64,000 bases of DNA from positions 620,001 through 684,000 of the forward strand of contig NZ_JACXZS010000001.1 in NCBI RefSeq assembly GCF_014779795.1, written 5' to 3'. The notes under the pieces are model-generated. The model saw only the letters and a program-made list of their open reading frames with translations. It had not been told where the DNA came from and made no database searches. Origin of the DNA: Microbacterium helvum (GTDB taxonomy: Bacteria; Actinomycetota; Actinomycetes; Actinomycetales; Microbacteriaceae). Positions 40,781 through 49,911 of the stretch are shown in pieces (within the stretch, counting starts at the first letter, position 1; each line of letters opens with the position of its first letter). Both the position numbers and the translations under genes were made by a program.

Positions 40781-41785
40781 TCACTCCCCGGCTGGCCATT
40801 CCACGAGCGGCCAGCCGTCGCGCCACTGCAGGGGCAGCAGGCCGAGGCGGAACTGGCCGTCGAGGTTCGCGTCGTACCAGTGGAAGGCGAGCAGACCACC
40901 CGACGCCGACTGCCCGCCGGGACCCACGCGGCTGCCGTCGGTGGCGAGCACCGGGGTTCCGCCGTCTTCGAGCAACGACACGCCGTCGGCGTCGACGTAC
41001 TGCCCGGTGACGTCCTTCGACCGCCCGACGGCGATGTTGTACGTGCTGTCGGCGCCCTTGCAGCAGGAGTCGCGCGAGACGAACAGATAGAAGTAGTCGT
41101 CGTGCCGCACGATGTACGGCGCCTCGACGGCGTTAGGCGGCGACTGCCGGTCGGCCAGCCGCAGCGGTTCGTCGTCCTCGGTGCCGGCGGCGCGCAGACC
41201 GCTCGGCCACTCGAGCGGCACCATGCGGATGCCGCTCCAGAACGAGCCGAAGGCCATGTAGGGGTTGCCGTCGGCGTCTTCGACGATGCCGGGATCGATC
41301 GCGTTGAAGTCGGTGCCGGTGGATTCGATCACGATGCCCTGGTCGACCCATTCGTAGTCGGGGTCGTCGGGATCGAGCGTCGTGTTCGTGGCCAGCGCGA
41401 TGAGCGAGGTGTTCTTGCCGAACGTCGACGCCGAGTAGTACAGATACCACGTGCCGTCGTGCTCGTAGAGCTCGGGAGCCCAGAGGTTGTCGACGCCCGG
41501 CACGGCGTCGGATAGCCACTGGGGCTTCTCGTCCCACACCGTGCCGGCGTCCTCCCAGTCGGCGCCGTCGGCCGACCGCCGGATCTGGATGTTGCCGTCG
41601 CCGATCTGCCCGTTGCCCGTGGAGTAGATGAACGACGGCTCGCCGTCCGTGCCCGCGACGAACGCGGGGTCGTGCACGAATGTGTCGCCGGTCAACTCCG
41701 GCGCGGCGGGCGTGCCGGCGCACCCGGTCGCCGCGACGGCGACGGCAAGGAGGAGAGCCGCCACCGCCGCGAGTCTCGACCTCAT
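40781..41785 (-). CDS. GH43 arabinanase lipoprotein
   Basis: 334 residues from ATG 41785, overlapping the GH51 stop (ATGA). Signal peptide with lipobox VAATGC (Cys 22), so it is membrane-anchored outside. Five-bladed beta-propeller GH43 with the three acids in VHDPAFVAG (base), NAIDPGIVED (pKa modulator) and NAVEAPYIV (acid). WAPELYEHDGTWYLYYSAST and FGSFWSGI match endo-1,5-alpha-L-arabinanase. It should trim arabinan at the cell surface for uptake. Last gene of the arabinan operon. Confidence 0.9.
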   Translation of the reverse strand: MRSRLAAVAALLLAVAVAATGCAGTPAAPELTGDTFVHDPAFVAGTDGEPSFIYSTGNGQIGDGNIQIRRSADGADWEDAGTVWDEKPQWLSDAVPGVDNLWAPELYEHDGTWYLYYSASTFGKNTSLIALATNTTLDPDDPDYEWVDQGIVIESTGTDFNAIDPGIVEDADGNPYMAFGSFWSGIRMVPLEWPSGLRAAGTEDDEPLRLADRQSPPNAVEAPYIVRHDDYFYLFVSRDSCCKGADSTYNIAVGRSKDVTGQYVDADGVSLLEDGGTPVLATDGSRVGPGGQSASGGLLAFHWYDANLDGQFRLGLLPLQWRDGWPLVEWPAGE

Positions 41786-43293
41786 GCGAGCGCGATCGCC
41801 GACCACGACACCGGGGGCAGGGTGACGGTCAGCGTGTCCGCCTCGAGCGCGACGCCCTCGAGCGTCTTGAGGCCCACGCGCTCCTGATCGGCGAGCGTGT
41901 TCTTCGCGTACACGTCGTCGTCCCACAGCGTGACGGCCTCGGTGACAGCGGCGACCCCGAGCTCCCACACGTCGACGGTGACCGTGATCGCCTCGGTCAG
42001 GCTGCGGTTCACGAGGAACACCGCCGCGGCGTCCTCGTCGACGGTGACCACCGAGTCGACGAGCGGCGCGTCGCCGTAGACCGCGGTCGGGTAGGTGGCG
42101 GCGTCGATGCGGGGCTTCAGCACCTCGCCGCGCGCGAGGCGCGAGGTCACCGAGAACGGGAAGAACGTCGTCTGGCGCCAGGCCGGCCCGCCGGGCTCGG
42201 TCATGATCGGCGCGATCACGTTCACGAGCTGCGCGAGCGAGGCCGAGGCCACCCGGTCGTGATTGTTCAGCAGCGTGATCATGAGGTTGCCCAGCACGAC
42301 GGCATCCGCCACCGAATAGACGTCCTCGAGCTGACGCGGGGCGTAGCGCCACTCGTCGTTGACCTCGTCGGACTCGCGGTGCTCGTCGAGGTACCAGATG
42401 TTCCACTCGTCGAACGAGAGCTTGATCTTCTTCTTCGACTTGAGTTTGTTGCCCACGTGGTCGGCGGTCGATACGACGGTCTCGATGAAGTACTGCATGT
42501 CTAGCGACGATGCCAGGTACGAGCCGAGGTCGCCGCCGCGCTCCTGGTAGTACGCGTGGCACGAGATGAAGTCGACGTGGTCGTACGCGTGCTCGAGCAC
42601 GGTGCGCTCCCAGTCGCCGAACGTCGGCATGGCCGAACCCGACGACCCGCACACGACGAGCTCCAGGGTGCGGTCGGCGGCCTTCATCGCCTGCGCCGTG
42701 CGGGCGGCCAGCTTGCCGTAGTCGTCGGCCGTCATGTAGCCGGTCTGCCAGGGGCCGTCCATCTCGTTGCCCAGGCACCACATCTTGATGCCGTGGGGCT
42801 CGGGCGTGCCGTTGGCGATGCGCTGGTCGCTGAGCGCCGTGCCCGACGGGTGGTTGCAGTACTCGAGCAGGTCGAGGGCGGCCTCGATCCCGCGGGTGCC
42901 GAGGTTGACGGCCATCATGAGCTCGGAACCCGTGAGCTCCAGCCACCGGGAGAACTCATCGACGCCGACCTGGTTGGTCTCCAGCGAGTGCCAGGCGAGG
43001 TCGCGCCGCACCGGACGCTGCTCGCGCGGGCCGACCGAGTCCTCCCAGCGGAAGCCCGAGACGAAGTTGCCGCCGGGGTAGCGGATGGTGGTCGAGCCGA
43101 GTTCGCGCACCAGGTCCACGACGTCGAGGCGGAAGCCGTCCTCGTTGGCGGTGGGGTGGCCGGGCTCGTAGATGCCGTCGTAGACGCAGCGGCCGAGGTG
43201 CTCGACGAACGAGCCGAAGATGCGGCGGTCGATCGGGGCGACGACCGCCTCGCGGTCGACCGAGATGCGGGCGGTGGCGGGTGACGTGGTCAC
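41782..43293 (-). CDS. GH51 alpha-L-arabinofuranosidase
   Basis: 503 residues from GTG 43293, with GGAGGAGAAAC ahead. Intracellular (no signal). Acid/base Glu in WCLGNEMDGPW (about 175) and nucleophile Glu in SFDEWNIWY (about 295); GSFVEHLGRCVYDGIYEPGH is the family N-terminal signature. It releases L-arabinose from imported arabino-oligosaccharides. The C-terminal beta-sandwich ends with a typical LPPVSWSAIAL. Length matches the family. Confidence 0.94.
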   Translation of the reverse strand: MTTSPATARISVDREAVVAPIDRRIFGSFVEHLGRCVYDGIYEPGHPTANEDGFRLDVVDLVRELGSTTIRYPGGNFVSGFRWEDSVGPREQRPVRRDLAWHSLETNQVGVDEFSRWLELTGSELMMAVNLGTRGIEAALDLLEYCNHPSGTALSDQRIANGTPEPHGIKMWCLGNEMDGPWQTGYMTADDYGKLAARTAQAMKAADRTLELVVCGSSGSAMPTFGDWERTVLEHAYDHVDFISCHAYYQERGGDLGSYLASSLDMQYFIETVVSTADHVGNKLKSKKKIKLSFDEWNIWYLDEHRESDEVNDEWRYAPRQLEDVYSVADAVVLGNLMITLLNNHDRVASASLAQLVNVIAPIMTEPGGPAWRQTTFFPFSVTSRLARGEVLKPRIDAATYPTAVYGDAPLVDSVVTVDEDAAAVFLVNRSLTEAITVTVDVWELGVAAVTEAVTLWDDDVYAKNTLADQERVGLKTLEGVALEADTLTVTLPPVSWSAIALA

Positions 43294-43374
43294 GTTTCTC
43301 CTCCAGGGACGGGCCGGCTGCGGGCAGCACGGCATGGCGGTGCGGGACGAGCCCGCGAGTTCAGTGGTGTGGTC

Positions 43375-44082
43375 TCAGTGGCCGGATGCCGCGGCCGCGG
43401 GCAGGGGGTCGGCGCGGAGTTCTGCGGCGACAGGGTCGGCGGCATGGCGATCCGCGGCGCGGGGATGGTCAGGATCCAGCGCCGCCAGCCTGTGGTCGAC
43501 GAACCACCCCGCGACGAACAGGACGATGGCGAACCCGACGAGCGGGATCAGCATGGGAAGAAGGCCCAGCGCGATGCCGACCACCGCGAGCGTGACGAGC
43601 AGCGCGAGGCTCATGACCGGCGAGGTGAACGGCAGCACGGCGGCGTAGCGCAGCACCGCTCCGGGGGTCTCGGCATAGCGGACCGCGACGGTCAGCGCGG
43701 CCGTGAACGCGAGCAGCGCACCGGCGCCGACCACCCACGTGAATCCTGCGAGGGCCGCCGACACCGCCCCGTCGAGCGCAGACAGCACGGCCGTGTCGAG
43801 GGCGAGCAGCACAGCGATGACGCCGAACGGCAGGCCGATGAGGTTGGCACACCAGAACCGGGAACGGTAGGTGCGGGCGAACGTCCGCACGAGCCCCGAC
43901 TCGAGCTCGCCGTCCCGCATCAGCGTGAGGCATGTTGTGGCGGCGAGCGCAGCCGGAGCGAGGCCCAGCACCACGAGTCCGACGACGGTCCCCAGCACGA
44001 ACAGCAGGTTCACCACGATGAGGGCGGCGACGACCCGCAGCCACGACATCACGCGGCCGGCCCACCCGGATTCGGCGATCAT
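43375..44082 (-). CDS. DUF624 (YesL-like) membrane protein
   Basis: 235 residues from ATG 44082, overlapping the upstream GH43 stop (ATGA). About six hydrophobic helices (VVAALIVVNLLFVLGTVVGL, LPFGVIAVLLALD and others) and a short charged tail. DUF624 proteins recur in carbohydrate operons of Gram-positive bacteria; a transport-accessory or sensing role is suspected but unproved. 81 bp separate it from the GH51 gene. Confidence 0.82.
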   Translation of the reverse strand: MIAESGWAGRVMSWLRVVAALIVVNLLFVLGTVVGLVVLGLAPAALAATTCLTLMRDGELESGLVRTFARTYRSRFWCANLIGLPFGVIAVLLALDTAVLSALDGAVSAALAGFTWVVGAGALLAFTAALTVAVRYAETPGAVLRYAAVLPFTSPVMSLALLVTLAVVGIALGLLPMLIPLVGFAIVLFVAGWFVDHRLAALDPDHPRAADRHAADPVAAELRADPLPAAAASGH

Positions 44083-45368
44083 GCCGCCGCCTTCGAGCCG
44101 GTCCACACGACGCCCTCGGCATCGAGGCCCGCGAAGGCCAGCACCGGCCGCTCCGACACGGGGTCGAACGCGCCGAACACGACGGCATCCAGCACGACGT
44201 CGCCGTCCGCGGCCGCCACGATGAGCGGCGTCGTCAGCGGCTGCCCGTCGGTGTGGGCGGCGGCGACGATCCGAAGGCGGACGGATGCCACGACGCCCCG
44301 CTCGGCCGGGTCGAATCGCACGACGTCCCAGTCACCCGAGACCGACTCGGGCGCGGGCAGGCGCTCGGTGTCGTAGCCCGCGAACGGATGCGGCGACACG
44401 AGCGGCCACCCCGAAGCCGTGACGTGGACGCGACGGATCTGCGCCTCGTGGCGTGTCGGGTCGTCGGCGTGGCGCACGTGGTGGACGAGGAACAGCCGTT
44501 CGCCGTCGCGGAACACCGAGTTGTGGCCGGGCGCGATCCACGCCGTCCCGCCGGCGAAGCGATGGCCGCCGAGGATCTTCGTGCCGACGGCATCCGGGTC
44601 CTCATCCGTCACGTCGGTGAGCGCGCGGCCCTTCGCGTCGACGTACGGTCCGGTGACCTGGTGCGCCGACGCGACCCGCACGCTGTAGCTGTCGAACAGC
44701 GAGTCGTACGAGACGAACAGCACGAAGCGGTCCTCTTCGGGCCGGTACACGATGTACGCCCCCTCGACCGCGCCGTCGACGCTCGCCGGCCGTCGCGCGA
44801 TGAGCGTGCCGATCTCGCCCGGGTTCTCGGCGAATCCCGTCTGCTCATCGAGCGGCAGGATGTGGATGCCGCCGAAGAACGAGCCGTACGTCAGCCACGG
44901 CCGCCCGCCCCGGTCGAAGACCACGGCGGCGTCGATGGCGTTGTGCCCGTCGAGCCGGTGCGTCGTCGTCACGACGGGACCGGCATCCGTCCAGGGTCCT
45001 GCCGGCGACGCTGCGGTCGCGAGCCCGATGACGGACGTGCGCGAGCCGAACGTCGACGCGGAGTAGTACATGTGCCACCGCGGGGTGCCGTCGGCCGTAG
45101 GCCAGCGCACCACCTCGGGTGCCCACAGCCCCTCGGCGCCGGTGTGCGCGAGTGCGGTGGCGGGCACGCCGTCCAGCGCCGTGCCGACGAAGGTCCACTC
45201 GACGAGGTCGGGCGATGTGCGCACGTGCACGCCGGCGGGGATCTCGTCCACGCCGACCGCCGCGTCGGTCGAGAACATGTACCACTGGCCGTCGTCGCCG
45301 CGCACCACGGTGGGGTCGTGGGCGTTCAGCGTTCCCCAGGTCGTGGGGTTGGTCGAAAAGCGGGACAT
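44079..45368 (-). CDS. GH43 family arabinosidase/xylosidase-type enzyme
   Basis: 429 residues from ATG 45368. GH43 propeller with LNAHDPTVVRGDD (base Asp), NAIDAAVVFD (second Asp) and GAVEGAYIVYRPE (acid Glu). WAPEVVRWPTADG and YYSASTFGSRTSVIGLA resemble the downstream lipoprotein GH43, but there is no signal peptide, so it works in the cytoplasm. About 90 additional C-terminal residues form a beta-rich domain. Probably an exo-arabinanase or arabinosidase. 2 bp after the permease stop. Confidence 0.88.
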   Translation of the reverse strand: MSRFSTNPTTWGTLNAHDPTVVRGDDGQWYMFSTDAAVGVDEIPAGVHVRTSPDLVEWTFVGTALDGVPATALAHTGAEGLWAPEVVRWPTADGTPRWHMYYSASTFGSRTSVIGLATAASPAGPWTDAGPVVTTTHRLDGHNAIDAAVVFDRGGRPWLTYGSFFGGIHILPLDEQTGFAENPGEIGTLIARRPASVDGAVEGAYIVYRPEEDRFVLFVSYDSLFDSYSVRVASAHQVTGPYVDAKGRALTDVTDEDPDAVGTKILGGHRFAGGTAWIAPGHNSVFRDGERLFLVHHVRHADDPTRHEAQIRRVHVTASGWPLVSPHPFAGYDTERLPAPESVSGDWDVVRFDPAERGVVASVRLRIVAAAHTDGQPLTTPLIVAAADGDVVLDAVVFGAFDPVSERPVLAFAGLDAEGVVWTGSKAAA

Positions 45369-45370
45369 GA

Positions 45371-46330
45371 TCAGCCCTTCGCTCCGGTGAGGGCGACCGA
45401 TTCGATGATCTGGCGCTGGAAGATGACGAACACCGCGAGCACCGGGATCAGCGCGATGAACGAGGCCGCCATGATGAGCGGGTAGTCGGTCTGGCTGGCG
45501 TACGTGGCGTTGAAGCTCGCGATGACGAGCTGCAGCGTCTGCTTCTCGGGAGAGTTCAGGTAGATGATCGGCGCGAGGTAGTCGTTCCACACCGCCATGA
45601 ACCACAGGATGAACTGCGCCGCGATCGCGGGGCGGATCGCGGGGAAGATGAGCGTGAAGAAGATGCGCAGGTAGCCGGCGCCGTCGATCTTCGCGGCCTC
45701 GATGATCGAGTCCGGCACCGAGTCGAGGTACTGCCGGATGAAGAAGATCATCACGATGTTGCCGAACACGCCGGGCAGGATCAGCGGCCACAGGGTGTCG
45801 ACCATGCCGAGGTCGGCGAACAGCTTGAACTGCGGGATCATGATCGTCGGGAACGGGATCATGATGGCGGCCAGCAGCATCAGGAACAGCACGTTCTTGC
45901 CCGGCAGGCGCAGCTTCGCGAATGCGAAGGCCGCGAGCATCGACGTGATGGTGCCGATGATCGTGACGGTCGCCGACACGATGACCGAGTTGACGATGCC
46001 CGACAACAGCGGGCCCGCCGACCAGACCCGCACGTAGTTCTCCCACATGACCGGGTCGGGGAGCCACTGCGGCGGCAGCGCGAAGACGGCTTCGCGGGTC
46101 TTGAGCGAGGTCGAGAACGTCCACACCAGCGGCGCGATCATCACGATGCCGCCGATCGACAGCACGATCGTGAGGATGACGTTGACGATGCCGTACGCGC
46201 CGTACCAGCGGCGGCGTCCGGCCGAGTTTCCGGTGGGTCGGCCGATGCGGCGCTTCGGGAGCTTGCGCCCCGGCGCGCCCTCGAGGTCGGAGTTCAGGGC
46301 CGACACGGCCCCGGGAGTGGTGAGCGTCAT
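45371..46330 (-). CDS. Arabino-oligosaccharide ABC permease, MalG type
   Basis: 319 residues from ATG 46330. Arg-rich cytoplasmic N-terminus (about 22-43), six helices and EAA loop EAAKIDGAGYLRIFFTLIFP (about 206-225). Partner of the next permease upstream; 8 bp between the genes. The ligand is inferred from the arabinanase genes. Confidence 0.92.
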   Translation of the reverse strand: MTLTTPGAVSALNSDLEGAPGRKLPKRRIGRPTGNSAGRRRWYGAYGIVNVILTIVLSIGGIVMIAPLVWTFSTSLKTREAVFALPPQWLPDPVMWENYVRVWSAGPLLSGIVNSVIVSATVTIIGTITSMLAAFAFAKLRLPGKNVLFLMLLAAIMIPFPTIMIPQFKLFADLGMVDTLWPLILPGVFGNIVMIFFIRQYLDSVPDSIIEAAKIDGAGYLRIFFTLIFPAIRPAIAAQFILWFMAVWNDYLAPIIYLNSPEKQTLQLVIASFNATYASQTDYPLIMAASFIALIPVLAVFVIFQRQIIESVALTGAKG

Positions 46331-46338
46331 GATGTGCC

Positions 46339-47244
46339 TCAGTCGATCGAGAACTGGAAGCGGCGGTTGAGCCGGAACTGGATCGCGGTCACGACGAAGA
46401 CGAGCAGGCCGAGGACCACCGACATCGCCGTCGCGTAGCCCATCTGCAGATAGTTGAACGCCTTCTGCCAGATGTACCAGACGATCGAGGCCGAGCTGAA
46501 CTCGGGACCGCCTGTGGGGGTCATGATGTTGATCTCGATGAAGATCTGCGCGCCGCCGATGATGCTCGTGACGACGAGGAAGAACGTCACCGGGTTGAGC
46601 ATCGGCACCGTGATGTGGCGGAACTGCTGGAACGCGCCTGCCCCGTCGAGGGCGGCCGCCTCGTACAGGTGCCGCGGCACCGACTGCAGGGCGGCCAGGT
46701 ACAGCAGCATCGAATAGCCGAGGCCCTTCCACACCGCCATGATGATGATCGCGGGCTTGACGGTGTCGGGGTTCTGCAGCCAGTTGGGACCCTCGATGCC
46801 GAACAGCGCCAGCACCTGGTTCACGAGGCCGAAGTCGCCGTTGTAGGCCCACTGCCACAGGATCGCGACCGCCGCCAGCGACGAGATCACCGGAACGTAG
46901 TAGACCGTGCGGAAGAACGTGGTGCCGCGCATCTTGCGGTTGAGGGCGAGCGCCAGCAGCAGCGACAGCACGAGCCCGATCGGGATGCCGATCATGTAGA
47001 AGATCGTGTTGCCCATCGCCTGCCAGAAGTAGCGGTCGTTCGCCATCTCGACGAAGTTGGCGAGGCCGTTGAAGACCGGCTCGCTCAGACCGTTCCACTT
47101 CGTGAACGAGGCATACACCGAGAACACCAGCGGGTAGCCGGTGAACACCAGGAACCCGACGATGGGGATCGCGACCAGCGCGAGCGCGGCGCGGTGTTCG
47201 CGGCGGTGCAGCCGCGAACGACGGACGGGGGTCGTCGTCGACAT
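46339..47244 (-). CDS. Arabino-oligosaccharide ABC permease, MalF type
   Basis: 301 residues from ATG 47244. N-terminal SRLHRREHRAALALVAIPIV, six helices, EAA loop YEAAALDGAGAFQQFRHITV (about 198-217). 119 bp after the binding-protein gene, with a strong stem-loop in between, so its expression may be lower than that of the binding protein. No cognate ATPase gene in the window. Confidence 0.92.
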   Translation of the reverse strand: MSTTTPVRRSRLHRREHRAALALVAIPIVGFLVFTGYPLVFSVYASFTKWNGLSEPVFNGLANFVEMANDRYFWQAMGNTIFYMIGIPIGLVLSLLLALALNRKMRGTTFFRTVYYVPVISSLAAVAILWQWAYNGDFGLVNQVLALFGIEGPNWLQNPDTVKPAIIIMAVWKGLGYSMLLYLAALQSVPRHLYEAAALDGAGAFQQFRHITVPMLNPVTFFLVVTSIIGGAQIFIEINIMTPTGGPEFSSASIVWYIWQKAFNYLQMGYATAMSVVLGLLVFVVTAIQFRLNRRFQFSID

Positions 47245-47277
47245 GATCAGCCTCGTTTCGAGAGATTCAGGAGAAGT

Positions 47278-47323
47278 GGATGCCGCACCCCGGGCCCTCG
47301 GGGACGTCCGAGGTGCGGCATCC
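47278..47323 (-). terminator. Stem-loop between binding protein and permease genes
   Basis: GGATGCCGCACC (47278-47289) and GGTGCGGCATCC (47312-47323) form a perfect 12-bp stem, 41 bp after the binding-protein stop. No T-tract; it could partly terminate transcription or stabilise the upstream message. It is also a GGATGC palindrome. Confidence 0.6.
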
Positions 47324-47363
47324 TGTCGATCTGCGGGGTCAGCCGCGTCAGGCTTCGACGAGC

Positions 47364-48701
47364 TCAGCCGATGCCGGCTTCGGCGTTCGCCTTGTCGAGC
47401 ATCTCCTGCATGCGGGGCTGGACCTCCTTCAGGTAGTCGGCGGCCGTCTGCTTGCCGTCGAGCACCGTCTGGATGTTCTTGTACAGCTCGTCGTACCACT
47501 CGGCACTGTAGGTGGTGTTGGCGGGGAGCGCCCGGCCGTAGTCCTGCACGACGTCGAGGAACTCCTGCTTGTTCTCGGGCGGGAGCGTCGAGGAGGTGAC
47601 CCACTCCTGGGCCATGTCGATGAGGTTGGGGATCTGCACGCCGGCGTCGACCAGCGACTGCTGAGCGGTGGGGTCGGTCGACAGGTAGATCGACAGCTTC
47701 GCCGCCATGTCGGGGTCCTTGGTGGTCTCGCTCACGGCGATGCCGAGCGTGCCCGTCCAGGTCGCGGTCTCACCGGTCGAGCCGACCGGCCAGGGGATGA
47801 GGTCCCAGTCGAAGTCGAGCTTCTCGTACGTGGGCACGTCCCACGGGCCGACGGGGAAGAAGCCGATCTGTCCCTGCATCCAGCGCTGGTAGGTGTCGAG
47901 GGTCTGCGCGTCGGTGGCCGACGGGGTCACGCCCTCGACGTTGGTGAGGTCGGCGAAGTACTGCAGCGCCTCGGCGAACTCGGGGGTGTCGACCGTGACC
48001 TTGGTGCGGTCCTTGTTCAGCCAGTCGCCGCCGTTGGACCACACGAACGCCTGGAGGTTCCACACGACATTGAGGCCGGTGCCCCACTGGTCGGGGGTGC
48101 CGTCGCCGTTGGTGTCCTGCGTGAGCTGCTTGGTCACGGCGGTGAACTCGTCCCAGGTGTAGGGCTTGTCCTTGTCGGGCAGCGGGATGCCGGCCTTCTC
48201 GAACATCGTCTTGTTGTAGCCGAACGAGAACGGGCCGACGTCCTTGGGCATCGCGTAGATCGCGCCCTGGCCCATGAGCTTGCCGTCGAAGCGGTAGCTG
48301 TCGACGCCGTACTGCCACACGTTGTCGAGGTCGAGGTCATCGTCGCCCTCGACGTACTCGGTGATGTCCTTGATGATGCCGGTCTTGACGTAGGCCTGCA
48401 CGCTGCCCGGGTCGACGTAGAACACGTCGGGGACCTGCTTGCCGGTGATCGCGGCCTTGAGCTTGGTGTTGTACTCGTCGGCCGTCGTCATGATGATCTT
48501 GACGTCGACGTCGTTGTCTTTCTCGAACTGCTCGATCGCCGCGGTGTAGGCAGCCTTCTCGGCGTCGCTGCCGCGGAACATGAAGGTCAGCTGCTCGGTG
48601 CCGCTGTCGCCCGATCCGCCGCCTGCGCAGCCCGACAGCGACAGTGCGCCGACCGCCAGCATCGCCGCCGCGGCGATGACCGGCTTCCGTGACTTCGTCA
48701 T
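47364..48701 (-). CDS. Arabino-oligosaccharide ABC binding lipoprotein
   Basis: 445 residues from ATG 48701 (GTG 48704 directly before it is possible). Signal peptide with lipobox SLSGC (Cys 25). Extracellular solute-binding fold starting LTFMFRGSDAEKAAYTAAIE; DTNGDGTPDQWG is a Ca-binding loop found in this type. First gene of the arabinan operon. Expression likely starts from the promoter at 48820-48844 under LacI control. Confidence 0.92.
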   Translation of the reverse strand: MTKSRKPVIAAAAMLAVGALSLSGCAGGGSGDSGTEQLTFMFRGSDAEKAAYTAAIEQFEKDNDVDVKIIMTTADEYNTKLKAAITGKQVPDVFYVDPGSVQAYVKTGIIKDITEYVEGDDDLDLDNVWQYGVDSYRFDGKLMGQGAIYAMPKDVGPFSFGYNKTMFEKAGIPLPDKDKPYTWDEFTAVTKQLTQDTNGDGTPDQWGTGLNVVWNLQAFVWSNGGDWLNKDRTKVTVDTPEFAEALQYFADLTNVEGVTPSATDAQTLDTYQRWMQGQIGFFPVGPWDVPTYEKLDFDWDLIPWPVGSTGETATWTGTLGIAVSETTKDPDMAAKLSIYLSTDPTAQQSLVDAGVQIPNLIDMAQEWVTSSTLPPENKQEFLDVVQDYGRALPANTTYSAEWYDELYKNIQTVLDGKQTAADYLKEVQPRMQEMLDKANAEAGIG

Positions 48702-48785
48702 CACGTTTCCTCTCGTAGTGCTGTGTGATCAGCCTGCGGGATCCCGAGGGGATCGATCGCCGCTGACCGGTGGTGTCCGTTGATT

Positions 48786-48797
48786 TACAACGTTGGA
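48786..48797 (-). promoter_or_regulatory. Arabinan operator O2
   Basis: TACAACGTTGGA, 10 of 12 identical to the perfect palindrome before the LacI gene at 39527. It lies downstream of the operon promoter, 85 bp before the binding-protein start. Confidence 0.7.
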
Positions 48798-48819
48798 ATG
48801 ACTGGGTGGAGAACAGTGT

Positions 48820-48844
48820 GCGACGCGATCGGAGGCGCTGTCAA
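48820..48844 (-). promoter_or_regulatory. Promoter of the arabinan operon
   Basis: On the minus strand TTGACA (48844-48839), an 18-bp spacer and CACACT. The -35 is consensus and the -10 is weak. It is flanked by the two operators, 66 bp apart centre to centre nearer to six helical turns plus a half, so looping is possible but unproved. Confidence 0.5.
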
Positions 48845-48863
48845 GCTGTCCGGGAGAAAAAGT

Positions 48864-48875
48864 TCCAACGTTGTA
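48864..48875 (-). promoter_or_regulatory. Arabinan operator O1
   Basis: TCCAACGTTGTA, inverted relative of O2 and of the operator at 39527. It lies upstream of the -35 box. Confidence 0.7.
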
Positions 48876-48979
48876 GAAGCGTAACCGACGCACGCGCGTC
48901 GTTCACCGAGCACTGTTCGGTTTATGATGCCTCAGCCCGTCATCGCCGACGGGCGCTCACAGCACCCCCGGAGTCCCAC

Positions 48980-49825
48980 ATGCGCAAGCGCTGGATCGCG
49001 CTCATCGTCGTCGCATCCGTCCTGGTCGTCGCCCTCGTCGGCGTGTACTGGGCCGGCCGCAGTCTGTTCCACATGCCGACCGCGAAGGGAGTCGACTCTG
49101 TGGTCGGCGAACTCGGCGGCACGCGGGTGCTCGGGGTCTTCGCGCACCCCGACGACGAGCAGACCGTCAACGGCCTGTTCTGGCGTGCCAAGACCCAGGA
49201 CGGCGCCTACACCGCCATGATCACCGCCACGCAGGGCGAGGCCGGCCACCAGGTGCCCGTCGTCGCACGTCAGGAGGACCTCGGCGACATCCGCAAGGCG
49301 GAGGCGCTCAAGAACAGCTTCAACCTCGGCGTCGATGAGCACGAGGTGTGGGACTACCCCGACGGCGGCGTGCCCGAGGTGGACGAGCAGGAGCTCGTCG
49401 ACCGCGTCGCCGACACCATGAAGCGCATCCAGCCCGACGTCGTCGTGGCGTTCTGGCCGGAATCCGGCGCGACCGGCCACAAGGACCACATGCGCATGGG
49501 CGAGGTCACCGAGAAGGCGATCGCCCAGCTCGAGGACGAGGACGGCTCGTACACCGGCCCCAAGCACATCGTCTACACGATCAGCCCCACCAAGGCCCTG
49601 GAGATGTTCGGCGGCGAGGCCGGCGCGTTCGTCGTGAAGAACCAGCCCGACCCCGAGTACGCGATGTCGGCCGAGACCGGCAAGAAGATGGAGGGCTGGA
49701 AGATCCACTCCTCGCAGGAGAACTACCTCCAGGAGGCGTACCACCTGCCCGCCTGGCTCGTGTATCTCCTGTGGGACCAGGAGTTCTACCACGTCCGCGA
49801 TCTGCAGGCCGATCCCCTGGACTGA
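48980..49825 (+). CDS. Membrane-anchored PIG-L family deacetylase
   Basis: 281 residues from ATG 48980; longer frames cross the arabinan operators. N-terminal helix WIALIVVASVLVVALVGVYW (about 5-24) anchors the domain. Zn-site AHPDDEQ (about 54-60) and a third ligand in GHKDHMRMG (about 170). Deacetylates an N-acetyl sugar, as in mycothiol or cell-surface pathways. Being outside, it is more likely to act on glycans than on mycothiol precursors. Substrate unknown. No operon partner is visible. Confidence 0.87.
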   Translation: MRKRWIALIVVASVLVVALVGVYWAGRSLFHMPTAKGVDSVVGELGGTRVLGVFAHPDDEQTVNGLFWRAKTQDGAYTAMITATQGEAGHQVPVVARQEDLGDIRKAEALKNSFNLGVDEHEVWDYPDGGVPEVDEQELVDRVADTMKRIQPDVVVAFWPESGATGHKDHMRMGEVTEKAIAQLEDEDGSYTGPKHIVYTISPTKALEMFGGEAGAFVVKNQPDPEYAMSAETGKKMEGWKIHSSQENYLQEAYHLPAWLVYLLWDQEFYHVRDLQADPLD

Positions 49826-49871
49826 CCCCGCGTGCGGCAGTCGACAGGTCGGGGCCCCATCGGCAGGGACG

Positions 49872-49901
49872 GAGTGGATGCCGGGCGCCCGGCATCCACT
49901 C
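49872..49901. repeat. 30-bp perfect palindrome
   Basis: GAGTGGATGCCGGGC joined directly to GCCCGGCATCCACTC. Every base pairs, with no spacer. It lies between convergent genes (PIG-L and the small membrane protein) and may act as a cruciform or terminator; member of the GGATGC family. Confidence 0.85.
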
Positions 49902-49911
49902 GCTCACTGCG

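Noticed and set aside
48770..48979. Upstream in-frame extension of the PIG-L gene
   Set aside because: It would cover both arabinan operators and promoter; the anchored N-terminus begins naturally at ATG 48980.
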